A stretch of 64,000 nt of DNA from Ascaris suum (GCA_013433145.1 CM024187.1:19395826-19459825); one strand, 5' to 3'. Shown: positions 60,901 through 62,604, numbered from the stretch's first letter. Notes: generated by a model not told the origin, from the letters alone. Translations and numbers: made by a program.

Positions 60901-62604
60901 TTCAATGACGAGAATTGTTGTTTTTCGATTGCCATAGAGGAACGGGAAAACAATTCGAATACGAATAAAAGCGAAGTTATGCCGGAATTTCAACCAAAAT
61001 TTTCTGATCCATTATTTCAGCAAAGTTGCTTCTTTACTTTACCAGTTTCTTCCTCTCACAACTTCGTACTCTTTTATGCGCTTTCTGGTGAATGAGATAG
61101 ACAGAAACTTGCATCCACTTCCAAACTGCACTGCCCTATGTCTTTTTGATGGTCCCATGGCACAAGCGACTCGCTTTCTACATCGAAGAACGAAAGAAAA
61201 TTGTGTTGAATCGAAATCCCGCAAAAAAAGGAAGCAACGATGGGGTTCGAAGTTTTTGACTCACCACAGCGTGCATGCTCATCTGAGCCGTCCGCACAAT
61301 CGCGATAGCCATCACAGAATTTCGACAAATGCACACATTGTCCCCCGGAAGCACACATATGCTCGCCGGCTGGACACACCCGTGTTGTGTTACCTTAATG
61401 TGCTTACTTGCAATAACTTGATTTAAACTAATGAAAGAGATGAATAAAAAGCGACAGCAGCGGATTTACGGCCCAGCCGAAAGCCTCTTACGACTAGCAA
61501 AAGAACAGATGTAGCCTGAATTTTTTAACAAGCCTAGAAAAGTCGTCTATAAAGAAACGAACATTCAGTAAAATATCCACCCTTTGCAGCAAAAAAAAAA
61601 AAAAAAAACGCGTTGCTGTAGCACTACATTCACCCTCATTTTCAAAACGTATCAATATTTTGGCTTTAACCAAACAAAATCAATAAAAAACTTCCAAAGA
61701 TATGTTTCAATTGTGTCTCGCTATAAACTCTCATCTCGTTTTTCATAGAGAGTAGAGATGTATCGGAAGATGCAAAATTTATTCCACTTTGAATATCACA
61801 TTAATAGCTTATATTGGTTGTTTTTTTTTTTACAAAACGAGATCAAAGCTTTGGTGAAATCTAAGCTAAGCTTAGATCCAAATCAAGCGGTTAATATCTA
61901 GCGAGTTTTTGCATGACGTAATTTCTTAAATCTAATAGTTGCTCTATCAAACAAACATATAACACTTCTTCTTGGTTATCCATTTCACAGCAGTTCTTCG
62001 CATTAACAAAGGATGTGTAGGAAAGCTGAAGACGAGCATAAGAAGTGAAAATTTATGTGCCGCTTACAAACAGTCGGATCTTCATCGCTCGTATCAAGTA
62101 AGCCGTCCTCGCTAACGCCGCAATCAAACTCCAGGTCGCACTTGTACCTCAGTGGAAGACAACGGCCCGTCAGAAGGCACCTCATGTGACCCTCACCGCA
62201 GGCACGAGGCGCTGTAACTTCCCTTGTTCGGGCTTAGCTCAAGCTCTTTAGTGCAACTACGCTGAAGAATCGCATTTACCTCTCCTCTTAAAACAGCCGC
62301 GTCATATCGAAGTGGGTGATGACAACCTCTACTGCACTCTCGCCAAAAAAATTTTCAACCGCATAATATCTAAGGTAAACACTCTTAGGTGGATGAGAAA
62401 ATAAGAGCCATATTCACTAGCAATATGCAAGCAGCATCCTTTGAAAAGAGAGCCTTACAAGATTATCAAAAAACTAAGCGTAAAACTGACGGCAATCTGG
62501 AGATTCGTCCGAGTGGTCATCGCAATCGAAATCCCCATCACAAACATATTTTATTGGAATGCACTTCCCATCGTGGCACGAATGCTGTCCGGTCGAACAA
62601 TTTG
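790..62604 (-). CDS. lrp-1: Megalin-type LDL receptor-related protein (LRP-1/LRP2), internal part of gene, 76 exons
   Basis: Giant endocytic receptor. The window covers its extracellular region from late ligand-binding cluster I to early cluster IV, about 3,651 residues. The exons encode 24 LDLa repeats, seven six-bladed YWTD-type propellers and a set of EGF modules. The LDLa clusters are (3 or more)-8-10-(3 or more), and 2, 4 and 1 propellers separate them. This is the LRP2 plan; LRP1 differs by having only two repeats in cluster I. Exon phases agree at all 75 junctions. LDLa and EGF exons are mostly phase 1-1, while propeller exons use mixed phases. The family binds lipoproteins and many other ligands at the apical surface and recycles through endosomes. 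C. elegans LRP-1 acts in epidermis and is needed for moulting. Both termini lie outside the window, so the NPxY tail motifs cannot be checked. Family assignment is near certain; a few splice borders, noted below, are not. Confidence 0.95.
1526..1675 (-). CDS. lrp-1: Exon 75: LDLa repeat 2 of cluster IV
   Basis: AC closes repeat 1. Then [19 protein letters not shown] and [18 protein letters not shown] form repeat 2, with a long loop before the third Cys and EDE in place of SDE. Acceptor ttcag, donor GTAAGT. Confidence 0.92.
2094..2200 (-). CDS. lrp-1: Exon 74: LDLa repeat 1 of cluster IV (middle part)
   Basis: [11 protein letters not shown] and [19 protein letters not shown]. Its first Cys lies in exon 73 and its last in exon 75, so this repeat spans three exons. 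Acceptor tttcag, donor GTCGTT, which is weak but in phase. Confidence 0.9.
2669..2738 (-). CDS. lrp-1: Exon 73: second half of EGF, start of LDLa
   Basis: [17 protein letters not shown] closes the EGF, and KPDCKP supplies the first Cys of cluster IV repeat 1. Only 70 bases. Acceptor tttcag, donor GTAAGT in phase 2. Confidence 0.92.
3066..3171 (-). CDS. lrp-1: Exon 72: end of P7 and first half of EGF
   Basis: [19 protein letters not shown], the propeller-EGF bridge (VVHxxxQ), then [11 protein letters not shown]. The EGF is split between this exon and exon 73. Acceptor tttcag, donor GTTACC. Confidence 0.92.
3714..3913 (-). CDS. lrp-1: Exon 71: propeller P7, LYWTD blade
   Basis: [36 protein letters not shown], then [14 protein letters not shown], the canonical last blade. 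Acceptor tttcag, donor AAG|GTTCGT in phase 0. Confidence 0.96.
4359..4528 (-). CDS. lrp-1: Exon 70: propeller P7, LFWSD and VFWGD blades
   Basis: [20 protein letters not shown], then [20 protein letters not shown]. Acceptor attacag, donor GTTTCT, phase 2 in and 1 out. Confidence 0.96.
4529..5771 (-). other. Long intron between exons 69 and 70
   Basis: AT-rich intron of 1243 bases. I see no exon-like frame, repeat family or RNA gene. Confidence 0.6.
5772..5881 (-). CDS. lrp-1: Exon 69: propeller P7 linker strand
   Basis: [20 protein letters not shown] and [11 protein letters not shown], leading into the next blade. Acceptor ttaaag, donor AG|GTTTGT in phase 2. Confidence 0.92.
6133..6213 (-). 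CDS. lrp-1: Exon 68: propeller P7, IYWCD blade
   Basis: [20 protein letters not shown], an almost perfect blade motif in 81 bases, phase 0-0. Acceptor tttag, donor GTTCGT. Confidence 0.96.
6427..6482 (+). repeat. tRNA-like (SINE-like) fragment
   Basis: CAGTGGT resembles an A box. A perfect five-pair stem CTCGC/GCGAG closes a seven-base loop with T33 and an apparent CGA anticodon. GGTCCTAGTTTTGGCC resembles a degenerate B box and T arm. No matching acceptor stem, so probably a tRNA-derived repeat and not a working tRNA. Confidence 0.4.
6667..6725 (+). repeat. tRNA-like fragment with A-box motif
   Basis: ATCGGTCTAGTGGTATAATG closely resembles a tRNA D arm and A box. The 3' half lacks a convincing B box. 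Confidence 0.3.
8007..8215 (-). CDS. lrp-1: Exon 67: start of propeller P7, VYWTD
   Basis: [17 protein letters not shown] matches the conserved PxLLxxNRYYIR entry. [20 protein letters not shown] is the first blade. Acceptor attgcag, donor GTCTAC after AAG in phase 0. Confidence 0.95.
9106..9237 (-). CDS. lrp-1: Exon 66: second EGF module before P7
   Basis: [37 protein letters not shown], a standard EGF. It ends HSDS, joining IDPEILL of P7. Acceptor tttcag, donor GTAACA. Confidence 0.94.
9612..9748 (-). CDS. lrp-1: Exon 65: end of LDLa repeat 10, then EGF module
   Basis: SDEPALC completes repeat 10 across the junction (CGDN|SDEP). Then [24 protein letters not shown] and RSC form the first EGF before P7. 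Acceptor ttgcag, donor GTATAT. Confidence 0.94.
10203..10431 (-). CDS. lrp-1: Exon 64: LDLa repeat 9 and most of repeat 10, cluster III
   Basis: Repeat 9: [13 protein letters not shown] and [18 protein letters not shown]. Repeat 10 begins [13 protein letters not shown] and NSKNDCGD and finishes in exon 65. It holds most of two repeats without an intron. Acceptor ttcaag, donor AA|GTACGT. Confidence 0.93.
10694..10846 (-). CDS. lrp-1: Exon 63: LDLa repeat 8 of cluster III
   Basis: CKQGEFRC, an insertion NGTTGGPVQ before the third Cys, then [17 protein letters not shown]. The lead-in is oddly hydrophobic ([10 protein letters not shown]). Acceptor tgtag, donor GTGAGT, phase 1-1. Confidence 0.9.
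11251..11381 (-). CDS. lrp-1: Exon 62: LDLa repeat 7 of cluster III
   Basis: [14 protein letters not shown], then [21 protein letters not shown] six-residue insertion sits in the calcium loop ahead of SDE, as in one LA type of LRP1 and LRP2. Acceptor atttag, donor GTAAGC. Confidence 0.95.
11993..12116 (-). CDS. lrp-1: Exon 61: LDLa repeat 6 of cluster III
   Basis: [15 protein letters not shown] and [16 protein letters not shown], canonical and similar to exon 60. Acceptor tctcag, donor GTTAGT in phase 2. Confidence 0.95.
12478..12624 (-). CDS. lrp-1: Exon 60: LDLa repeat 5 of cluster III
   Basis: [14 protein letters not shown] and [16 protein letters not shown]. The acceptor is the tatttag before TTTCACC, because the nearer caaag gives the wrong phase. 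Donor GTGAGT. Confidence 0.92.
12948..13100 (-). CDS. lrp-1: Exon 59: LDLa repeat 4 of cluster III
   Basis: [20 protein letters not shown], then [16 protein letters not shown]. The first loop is longer than usual and the cage is Trp-rich (DCWDGWDEE). Acceptor tttcag, donor GTTCCA. Confidence 0.94.
13582..13667 (-). CDS. lrp-1: Exon 58: rest of LDLa repeat 3, cluster III
   Basis: CDSGMC and [16 protein letters not shown] complete the repeat opened in exon 57. An intron inside an LDLa repeat is uncommon in this gene. Acceptor gttcag in phase 2, donor GTATGT. Confidence 0.93.
13668..14650 (-). other. Intron splitting LDLa repeat 3 of cluster III
   Basis: 983 bases with no recognisable features. 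Confidence 0.6.
14651..14789 (-). CDS. lrp-1: Exon 57: LDLa repeat 2 and start of repeat 3, cluster III
   Basis: [13 protein letters not shown] and [16 protein letters not shown] form repeat 2. DCAQDEFK then begins repeat 3, which is completed in exon 58. Donor GTAAAG in phase 2, acceptor ttgcag. Confidence 0.93.
15614..15742 (-). CDS. lrp-1: Exon 56: LDLa repeat 1 of cluster III
   Basis: [14 protein letters not shown] and [18 protein letters not shown]. The cage is altered (CDM for CDG, EDE for SDE). Acceptor tttcag, donor GTTAGT. Confidence 0.93.
16018..16149 (-). CDS. lrp-1: Exon 55: EGF module closing P6
   Basis: The first two bases complete a Cys codon. Then come [19 protein letters not shown] and [16 protein letters not shown]. 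Acceptor ttgaag is weak. Donor GTAAGT. Confidence 0.92.
16620..16833 (-). CDS. lrp-1: Exon 54: end of propeller P6, LFFTDW
   Basis: [20 protein letters not shown], then [18 protein letters not shown] and [13 protein letters not shown]. Acceptor ttgcag, donor GTATTT, phase 0 in and 1 out. Confidence 0.95.
17203..17334 (-). CDS. lrp-1: Exon 53: propeller P6, LYWSD blade
   Basis: [20 protein letters not shown] and [13 protein letters not shown], a canonical blade in a single phase 0-0 exon. Acceptor ttcaag, donor GTTCAT. Confidence 0.95.
17335..18645 (-). other. Long intron between exons 52 and 53
   Basis: 1311 bases. The minus strand carries two overlapping stop-free stretches at about 17820-18040 with non-repetitive composition (see findings). 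No family is recognised. Confidence 0.55.
18646..18718 (-). CDS. lrp-1: Exon 52: propeller P6, FFTNW blade
   Basis: [20 protein letters not shown] continues CLM from exon 51, and GYGR leads to exon 53. Only 73 bases. Acceptor ttgcag, donor GTTCGT chosen for phase 0. Confidence 0.92.
18994..19222 (-). CDS. lrp-1: Exon 51: propeller P6, LYFTS blade
   Basis: [20 protein letters not shown], then [11 protein letters not shown] starts the next blade. Acceptor ctcag in phase 1, donor AT|GTACAC in phase 2. Confidence 0.93.
19312..19337. repeat. Tandem 13-mer, two copies
   Basis: ATCAATTGATAAA occurs twice in direct succession; each copy contains the palindrome ATCAATTGAT. Located in the intron between exons 50 and 51. 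Confidence 0.85.
19548..19689 (-). CDS. lrp-1: Exon 50: propeller P6, LIFSD blade
   Basis: [20 protein letters not shown], then [18 protein letters not shown]. Acceptor gtttag, donor GTATGC, phase 0 in and 1 out. Confidence 0.94.
19690..20626 (-). other. Intron between exons 49 and 50
   Basis: 937 bases. A short minus-strand frame near 20087-20155 ([12 protein letters not shown]) has exon-like borders but does not fit the propeller, so it is not called. Confidence 0.55.
20627..20724 (-). CDS. lrp-1: Exon 49: start of propeller P6
   Basis: [20 protein letters not shown] is a clear propeller entry. Donor CCG|GTGCCG gives phase 0 and joins as [12 protein letters not shown], the natural continuation. 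The frame stays open beyond the donor. Acceptor tttcag. Confidence 0.87.
21130..21252 (-). CDS. lrp-1: Exon 48: EGF module between P5 and P6
   Basis: [18 protein letters not shown], then [15 protein letters not shown], a hallmark propeller-closing EGF. Acceptor ttgcag, donor GTAAGC, phase 1-1. Confidence 0.96.
21914..21980 (-). CDS. lrp-1: Exon 47: end of propeller P5, GC donor
   Basis: [20 protein letters not shown] supplies the expected final strand (FDVLFYD) before the EGF. It is 67 bases long with a weak acceptor (atctaag). The donor must be GCAG|GCGAGT to give phase 1; the nearby GTATTT breaks frame. Possibly skipped in some transcripts. Confidence 0.75.
21981..23343 (-). other. Long intron between exons 46 and 47
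   Basis: 1363 bases, with a 15-base C tract at 22779-22793. No coding signal is recognised. Confidence 0.6.
22779..22793. repeat. Poly-C tract, 15 bases
   Basis: Homopolymer in the intron between exons 46 and 47; G-rich on the transcribed sense strand. Confidence 0.9.
23344..23527 (-). CDS. lrp-1: Exon 46: propeller P5, LFWVT blade
   Basis: [19 protein letters not shown], then [15 protein letters not shown] and [11 protein letters not shown]. The distal donor GTTGGT (phase 0) joins exon 47. A proximal donor C|GTCAGT eight bases upstream could instead join exon 48 directly and in frame. Acceptor ttctag. Confidence 0.9.
23832..23979 (-). CDS. lrp-1: Exon 45: propeller P5
   Basis: [20 protein letters not shown] continues the blade, then [13 protein letters not shown] starts the next. 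Donor GAAGG|GTTTCT is the only phase 2 site, as exon 46 requires. The frame stays open about 34 codons into the intron with propeller-like sequence (see findings). Confidence 0.87.
24316..24439 (-). CDS. lrp-1: Exon 44: propeller P5, IYLID blade
   Basis: [17 protein letters not shown] and [20 protein letters not shown]. It must start in phase 0, as the other frames hit a stop at once. Acceptor gttcag, donor GTACAT. Confidence 0.92.
24440..25746 (-). other. Long intron between exons 43 and 44
   Basis: 1307 bases following the probable GC donor. No recognisable repeat, RNA or exon. Confidence 0.6.
25747..25907 (-). CDS. lrp-1: Exon 43: start of propeller P5, possible GC donor
   Basis: [18 protein letters not shown] opens P5, and [12 protein letters not shown] joins IYLID in exon 44. 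Phase 0 and normal blade spacing point to GAGCAG|GCTGGT, a GC donor. A GTTTTA site further on would insert six unneeded residues. Acceptor acaacag. Confidence 0.8.
25908..26853 (-). other. Intron between exons 42 and 43
   Basis: 946 bases. An open minus frame runs on from exon 42, but nothing in it resembles the receptor or another protein. Confidence 0.6.
26854..26970 (-). CDS. lrp-1: Exon 42: EGF module between P4 and P5
   Basis: [34 protein letters not shown]: a diverged EGF without the NNGGC motif. Acceptor tcgcag, donor GTATGA, phase 1-1. Confidence 0.86.
27292..27377 (-). CDS. lrp-1: Exon 41: end of propeller P4
   Basis: [20 protein letters not shown] closes P4 in the position of the usual fDv.vvh strand. 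Only 86 bases; support comes from both phases (2 in, 1 out), acceptor catag and donor GTCAGT. Confidence 0.85.
28212..28375 (-). CDS. lrp-1: Exon 40: propeller P4, LLYYDW blade
   Basis: [20 protein letters not shown] and [20 protein letters not shown]. Tyr-Tyr-Asp-Trp replaces YWTDW. Acceptor tttcag, donor CAG|GTTCGC in phase 2. Confidence 0.91.
29035..29251 (-). CDS. lrp-1: Exon 39: propeller P4, MFWFD and LFWSQ blades
   Basis: [12 protein letters not shown] continues the blade from exon 38. Then come [20 protein letters not shown] and [10 protein letters not shown]. Acceptor tttcag, donor GTATGT, phase 2 in and 0 out. Confidence 0.93.
29617..29812 (-). CDS. lrp-1: Exon 38: propeller P4, LYFST blade
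   Basis: [20 protein letters not shown], then [12 protein letters not shown] and [13 protein letters not shown]. Donor GTAGGC gives phase 2. Acceptor tttcag. Confidence 0.94.
29813..30746 (-). other. Intron between exons 37 and 38
   Basis: 934 bases with no recognisable features. Confidence 0.6.
30747..30977 (-). CDS. lrp-1: Exon 37: start of propeller P4, VFWSD
   Basis: [18 protein letters not shown] opens P4, and [20 protein letters not shown] is its first blade. [11 protein letters not shown] follows. Acceptor tttcag, donor GTACGG, phase 1-1. Confidence 0.94.
31596..31747 (-). CDS. lrp-1: Exon 36: EGF module between P3 and P4
   Basis: [20 protein letters not shown], then CACPHMMRL and NC. 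This is the family's hallmark EGF after a propeller. Acceptor ttacag, donor GTAAGG, phase 2 in and 1 out. Confidence 0.96.
32381..32460 (-). CDS. lrp-1: Exon 35: end of propeller P3, GC donor
   Basis: [14 protein letters not shown] and PFDVKVIHR complete P3. The only donor that keeps frame and restores the conserved VIHRxRQP junction is CACAG|GCAAGC, so the following intron is GC-AG. Acceptor ttccag. Confidence 0.92.
32846..32975 (-). CDS. lrp-1: Exon 34: propeller P3, VYWSD blade
   Basis: [18 protein letters not shown], then [20 protein letters not shown], the last canonical blade of P3. Acceptor ttgcag, donor GTTACT in phase 0. Confidence 0.95.
32976..33963 (-). other. Intron between exons 33 and 34
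   Basis: 988 bases, beginning with the unusual donor GTTGGT. No other features seen. Confidence 0.6.
33964..34140 (-). CDS. lrp-1: Exon 33: propeller P3, MFWTD and LYWID blades
   Basis: [19 protein letters not shown], then [20 protein letters not shown]. Donor GTTGGT after GCCAA is fixed by the phase 2 start of exon 34 (AK|SDSI). Acceptor tttcag. Confidence 0.94.
34444..34526 (-). CDS. lrp-1: Exon 32: propeller P3 linker strand
   Basis: [19 protein letters not shown], then LRALALDP, the strand after YWVD and the start of the next blade. It is only 83 bases long. Acceptor tttag, donor GTGCGT, phase 0 in and 2 out. Confidence 0.93.
34865..34980 (-). CDS. lrp-1: Exon 31: propeller P3, VYWVD blade
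   Basis: [20 protein letters not shown] is a near-perfect family motif. Acceptor tttcag, donor GTAGAT after GAG in phase 0. Confidence 0.96.
35504..35710 (-). CDS. lrp-1: Exon 30: start of propeller P3, LFWTD
   Basis: [17 protein letters not shown] is the standard propeller entry, then [21 protein letters not shown] forms the first blade. Acceptor tttaag is weak but in phase; donor GTAAGT. Confidence 0.94.
36152..36274 (-). CDS. lrp-1: Exon 29: second EGF module before P3
   Basis: [21 protein letters not shown] and [14 protein letters not shown]. The full six cysteines are present. Acceptor gtttag, donor GTGATA. Confidence 0.94.
37153..37262 (-). CDS. lrp-1: Exon 28: EGF module after cluster II
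   Basis: [27 protein letters not shown] and NRRC, a regular EGF with the usual aromatic and glycine residues. Acceptor tttcag, donor GTGAGT, phase 2 in and 1 out. Confidence 0.94.
37263..38104 (-). other. Intron between exons 27 and 28
   Basis: 842 bases. One minus frame near 37740-37850 reads [20 protein letters not shown], faintly like a propeller blade, but it is out of place and lacks splice sites, so it is not called an exon. Confidence 0.55.
38105..38258 (-). CDS. lrp-1: Exon 27: degenerate LDLa repeat 8 of cluster II
   Basis: [16 protein letters not shown] and [17 protein letters not shown]. The cage has lost Gly after CD and Ser of SDE. Acceptor tttag, donor GTACGA, phase 1 in and 2 out. 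It closes the cluster. Confidence 0.9.
38259..39419 (-). other. Long intron between exons 26 and 27
   Basis: 1161 bases. Contains a possible 45-base in-frame cassette at 38541-38585 (see findings). Otherwise no coding signal. Confidence 0.55.
39420..39542 (-). CDS. lrp-1: Exon 26: LDLa repeat 7 of cluster II
   Basis: [15 protein letters not shown] and [16 protein letters not shown], closely similar to exon 25. Acceptor tttgag is unusual in ending GAG but gives the required phase. Donor GTATTT. Confidence 0.93.
40037..40171 (-). CDS. lrp-1: Exon 25: LDLa repeat 6 of cluster II
   Basis: [15 protein letters not shown] and [16 protein letters not shown], a canonical repeat with a short basic lead (RPLKHHE). 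Acceptor tttcag, donor GTATGT. Confidence 0.96.
40881..41001 (-). CDS. lrp-1: Exon 24: LDLa repeat 5 of cluster II
   Basis: [15 protein letters not shown] and [18 protein letters not shown]. Starts in phase 0, unlike most LDLa exons, matching exon 23. Acceptor gattcag, donor GTATGT. Confidence 0.94.
41320..41450 (-). CDS. lrp-1: Exon 23: LDLa repeat 4 of cluster II
   Basis: [13 protein letters not shown] and [16 protein letters not shown]. The acceptor is the ttatag at 41451-41452, not the closer cacag, because only the former supplies phase 1. The donor GTAAAA follows a phase 0 end, which exon 24 matches. Confidence 0.93.
41451..42754 (-). other. Long intron between exons 22 and 23
   Basis: 1304 bases, strongly AT-rich. 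Nothing recognised. Confidence 0.6.
42755..42880 (-). CDS. lrp-1: Exon 22: LDLa repeat 3 of cluster II
   Basis: [14 protein letters not shown], then [18 protein letters not shown]. The repeat is very basic in its first half. Acceptor tctttag, donor GTAAGT. Confidence 0.95.
43200..43214. repeat. Poly-C tract, 15 bases
   Basis: Homopolymer in the intron between exons 21 and 22. Confidence 0.9.
43397..43525 (-). CDS. lrp-1: Exon 21: LDLa repeat 2 of cluster II
   Basis: [14 protein letters not shown], then [18 protein letters not shown]. The cage is shifted: SDE is replaced by QDDEDE. Acceptor tttcag, donor GTACGG. Confidence 0.95.
43526..44529 (-). other. Intron between exons 20 and 21
   Basis: 1004 bases containing a TTTA-type microsatellite at 43841-43889. 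No coding signal. Confidence 0.6.
43841..43889. repeat. TTTA-type microsatellite
   Basis: Imperfect tandem copies of TTTA with single-base variants, intronic. Confidence 0.9.
44530..44667 (-). CDS. lrp-1: Exon 20: LDLa repeat 1 of cluster II
   Basis: [14 protein letters not shown], then a textbook calcium cage [13 protein letters not shown]. Acceptor ttacag, donor GTCAGC, phase 1-1. Confidence 0.96.
45477..45623 (-). CDS. lrp-1: Exon 19: EGF module closing P2
   Basis: [19 protein letters not shown], then [18 protein letters not shown]. It holds two extra cysteines (ACKGSLGC) compared with the standard six, probably an additional disulfide. Acceptor tttcag, donor GTCAGT. Confidence 0.93.
46311..46512 (-). 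CDS. lrp-1: Exon 18: last blades of propeller P2
   Basis: [21 protein letters not shown] is the conserved HPFGLAVF..YWTDW blade. The exon ends HVFDPNSHT, leading to the EGF. Acceptor gttgcag, donor GTCAGT, phase 0 in and 1 out. Confidence 0.94.
46513..47811 (-). other. Long intron between exons 17 and 18
   Basis: 1299 bases with no recognisable exon, RNA or repeat family. Confidence 0.6.
47812..48040 (-). CDS. lrp-1: Exon 17: propeller P2, LFFAD and LYWCD blades
   Basis: [12 protein letters not shown], then [33 protein letters not shown] and FNGIDRQ. The last donor is ambiguous. GTTGTT directly after CAG fits homology best, since joining exon 18 gives [15 protein letters not shown]. Two later in-phase GTT sites would add one to four residues. 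Confidence 0.9.
48131..48205 (+). repeat. tRNA-like (SINE-like) fragment
   Basis: GTGCCTAAGTCGCTCG resembles an A box. TATC/GATA encloses a seven-base loop, and GCAGGTTCGAGTTCCCC is a good B box. The cloverleaf is incomplete, which suggests a tRNA-derived repeat in the intron between exons 16 and 17. Confidence 0.45.
48315..48489 (-). CDS. lrp-1: Exon 16: propeller P2, LYLSD blade
   Basis: [20 protein letters not shown] matches the family blade (EGLAVDW..NLYWTD). [12 protein letters not shown] follows as the start of the next blade. Acceptor tttatag, donor GTGAGT, phase 1 in and 2 out. Confidence 0.94.
49216..49371 (-). CDS. lrp-1: Exon 15: propeller P2, VYFSD blade
   Basis: [20 protein letters not shown] is a canonical blade start, and [19 protein letters not shown] completes it. 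Acceptor attgcag, donor GTTAAT, phase 1-1. Confidence 0.92.
49372..50284 (-). other. Intron between exons 14 and 15
   Basis: 913 bases; nothing recognised. Confidence 0.6.
50285..50427 (-). CDS. lrp-1: Exon 14: start of propeller P2
   Basis: [18 protein letters not shown] is the usual first strand of a propeller, and ASLIRAV leads into the first blade. Acceptor ttttgcag is strong, donor GTGAGT. One leading base requires phase 2 from exon 13. Confidence 0.85.
50965..51139 (-). CDS. lrp-1: Exon 13: EGF module between P1 and P2
   Basis: Classic [16 protein letters not shown] opening, then [10 protein letters not shown] and RRCLEATK. Acceptor tttcag. The 3' end is uncertain. GTTGGT after AAAGA (exon starts 50965) is the only donor giving the phase 2 needed by exon 14. 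The frame stays open past it down to about 50874 and looks propeller-like (see findings). Confidence 0.8.
51140..52661 (-). other. Long intron between exons 12 and 13
   Basis: 1522 bases with a 14-base C tract at 52316-52329. No coding signal. Confidence 0.6.
52316..52329. repeat. Poly-C tract, 14 bases
   Basis: Homopolymer in the intron between exons 12 and 13, preceded by more pyrimidine-rich sequence. Confidence 0.9.
52662..52845 (-). CDS. lrp-1: Exon 12: end of propeller P1
   Basis: [19 protein letters not shown] and a terminal [14 protein letters not shown] segment. The latter is the family bridge to the following EGF (compare VVHRxxQP). Acceptor attcag, donor GTCTGT, phase 0 in and 1 out. 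Confidence 0.88.
53451..53569 (-). CDS. lrp-1: Exon 11: propeller P1 blade, VYWAD
   Basis: [20 protein letters not shown] is the best YWTD match in P1, followed by [16 protein letters not shown]. Donor GTTCGA is weak. It is chosen because phase 0 joins exon 12 and the homology ends there. Acceptor tttag. Confidence 0.85.
53570..54474 (-). other. Intron between exons 10 and 11
   Basis: 905 bases containing a plus-strand tRNA-like fragment at 53675-53745. No coding signal. Confidence 0.6.
53675..53745 (+). repeat. tRNA-like (SINE-like) fragment
   Basis: TGGCTGTGTGG fits the A-box consensus well and GAGTTCGAGTTTG is a partial B box at normal spacing. Stems are poorly kept. Confidence 0.4.
54475..54584 (-). 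CDS. lrp-1: Exon 10: propeller P1 blade
   Basis: [19 protein letters not shown] continues the blade from exon 9 (STAG|YAFITD). Then come [11 protein letters not shown] and HPLG. Acceptor tttacag, donor GTGAGT. Confidence 0.9.
54585..56031 (-). other. Long intron between exons 9 and 10
   Basis: 1447 bases with no recognisable features. Confidence 0.6.
56032..56194 (-). CDS. lrp-1: Exon 9: propeller P1 blade
   Basis: [18 protein letters not shown] is a clear variant of the LAxDW..NLYWxD blade. It is followed by [12 protein letters not shown], the start of the next blade. Acceptor ctttcag, donor GTATTT, phase 1 in and 2 out. Confidence 0.88.
56915..57175 (-). CDS. lrp-1: Exon 8: propeller P1 with long insertion
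   Basis: Longest P1 exon, 86 codons. It begins [15 protein letters not shown], where FMVN replaces a YWTD motif, and continues with a low-similarity stretch rich in Ala, Pro and Asn. Donor is probably GTATAT (exon starts 56915), because exon 9 needs an incoming phase of 1. The nearby GTATGT would break frame. Acceptor ttcaag. Confidence 0.75.
57176..58090 (-). other. Intron between exons 7 and 8
   Basis: 915 bases, somewhat less AT-rich than the neighbouring introns, which hints at an old insertion. No family recognised. Confidence 0.5.
58091..58202 (-). CDS. lrp-1: Exon 7: propeller P1
   Basis: Encodes [16 protein letters not shown] to [10 protein letters not shown]. No YWTD motif survives. 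Placement rests on phase (0 in, 1 out), donor GTATGC and the open frame between exons 6 and 8. Acceptor atcaag is weak. Confidence 0.72.
58956..58966. repeat. Poly-G tract, 11 bases
   Basis: The one long tract in the opposite orientation, in the intron between exons 6 and 7, about 90 bases downstream (in gene direction) of exon 6. Confidence 0.9.
59059..59216 (-). CDS. lrp-1: Exon 6: start of propeller P1
   Basis: First strands of a degenerate YWTD propeller. [10 protein letters not shown] resembles the family start (LLFS..IR.I), and [13 protein letters not shown] stands where LAVDW..NLYWTD is expected. Acceptor attacag in phase 1; donor GTAATT after TGG in phase 0. Confidence 0.82.
59217..60162 (-). 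other. Intron between exons 5 and 6
   Basis: 946 bases, strongly AT-rich; nothing recognised. Confidence 0.6.
60163..60291 (-). CDS. lrp-1: Exon 5: second EGF-like module before P1
   Basis: Continues the EGF begun by DEDEC in exon 4, with [19 protein letters not shown] and TWC. The module is looser than the mammalian counterpart. Acceptor tgtttag, donor GTCAGT. Confidence 0.87.
60595..60741 (-). CDS. lrp-1: Exon 4: EGF-like module after cluster I
   Basis: EGF-like module with [21 protein letters not shown] and then DEDEC, which opens the second EGF of the pair that follows LDLa clusters in this family. Acceptor tatttag, donor GTGAGC, phase 1-1. Confidence 0.88.
61265..61393 (-). CDS. lrp-1: Exon 3: LDLa repeat, last of cluster I
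   Basis: The first two bases complete the last Cys of the previous repeat. Then comes CPAGEHMC with a full cage [13 protein letters not shown]. Acceptor is attaag rather than tttcag; it is chosen because it restores the split Cys codon and the frame. Donor GTGAGT. Confidence 0.9.
61591..61608. repeat. Poly-A tract, 18 bases
   Basis: Homopolymer in the intron between exons 2 and 3. It could be the tail of a retroposed element, but no body is recognised. Confidence 0.85.
62068..62211 (-). CDS. lrp-1: Exon 2: LDLa repeat with long last loop
   Basis: LDLa repeat with cysteines at [16 protein letters not shown] and TVC. The loop between cysteines 5 and 6 is longer than usual ([17 protein letters not shown]). 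The sixth Cys codon is split T|GT by the intron. Donor GTAAGC. Confidence 0.9.
62491..62604 (-). CDS. lrp-1: Exon 1 of window: LDLa repeat, cluster I
   Basis: Complete LDLa repeat opening CSTGQHSC and ending SPDC. The calcium cage [13 protein letters not shown] is canonical. Acceptor ttccag, donor GTCAGT, phase 1-1. This is the most N-terminal exon visible, third from the end of cluster I. Confidence 0.92.
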
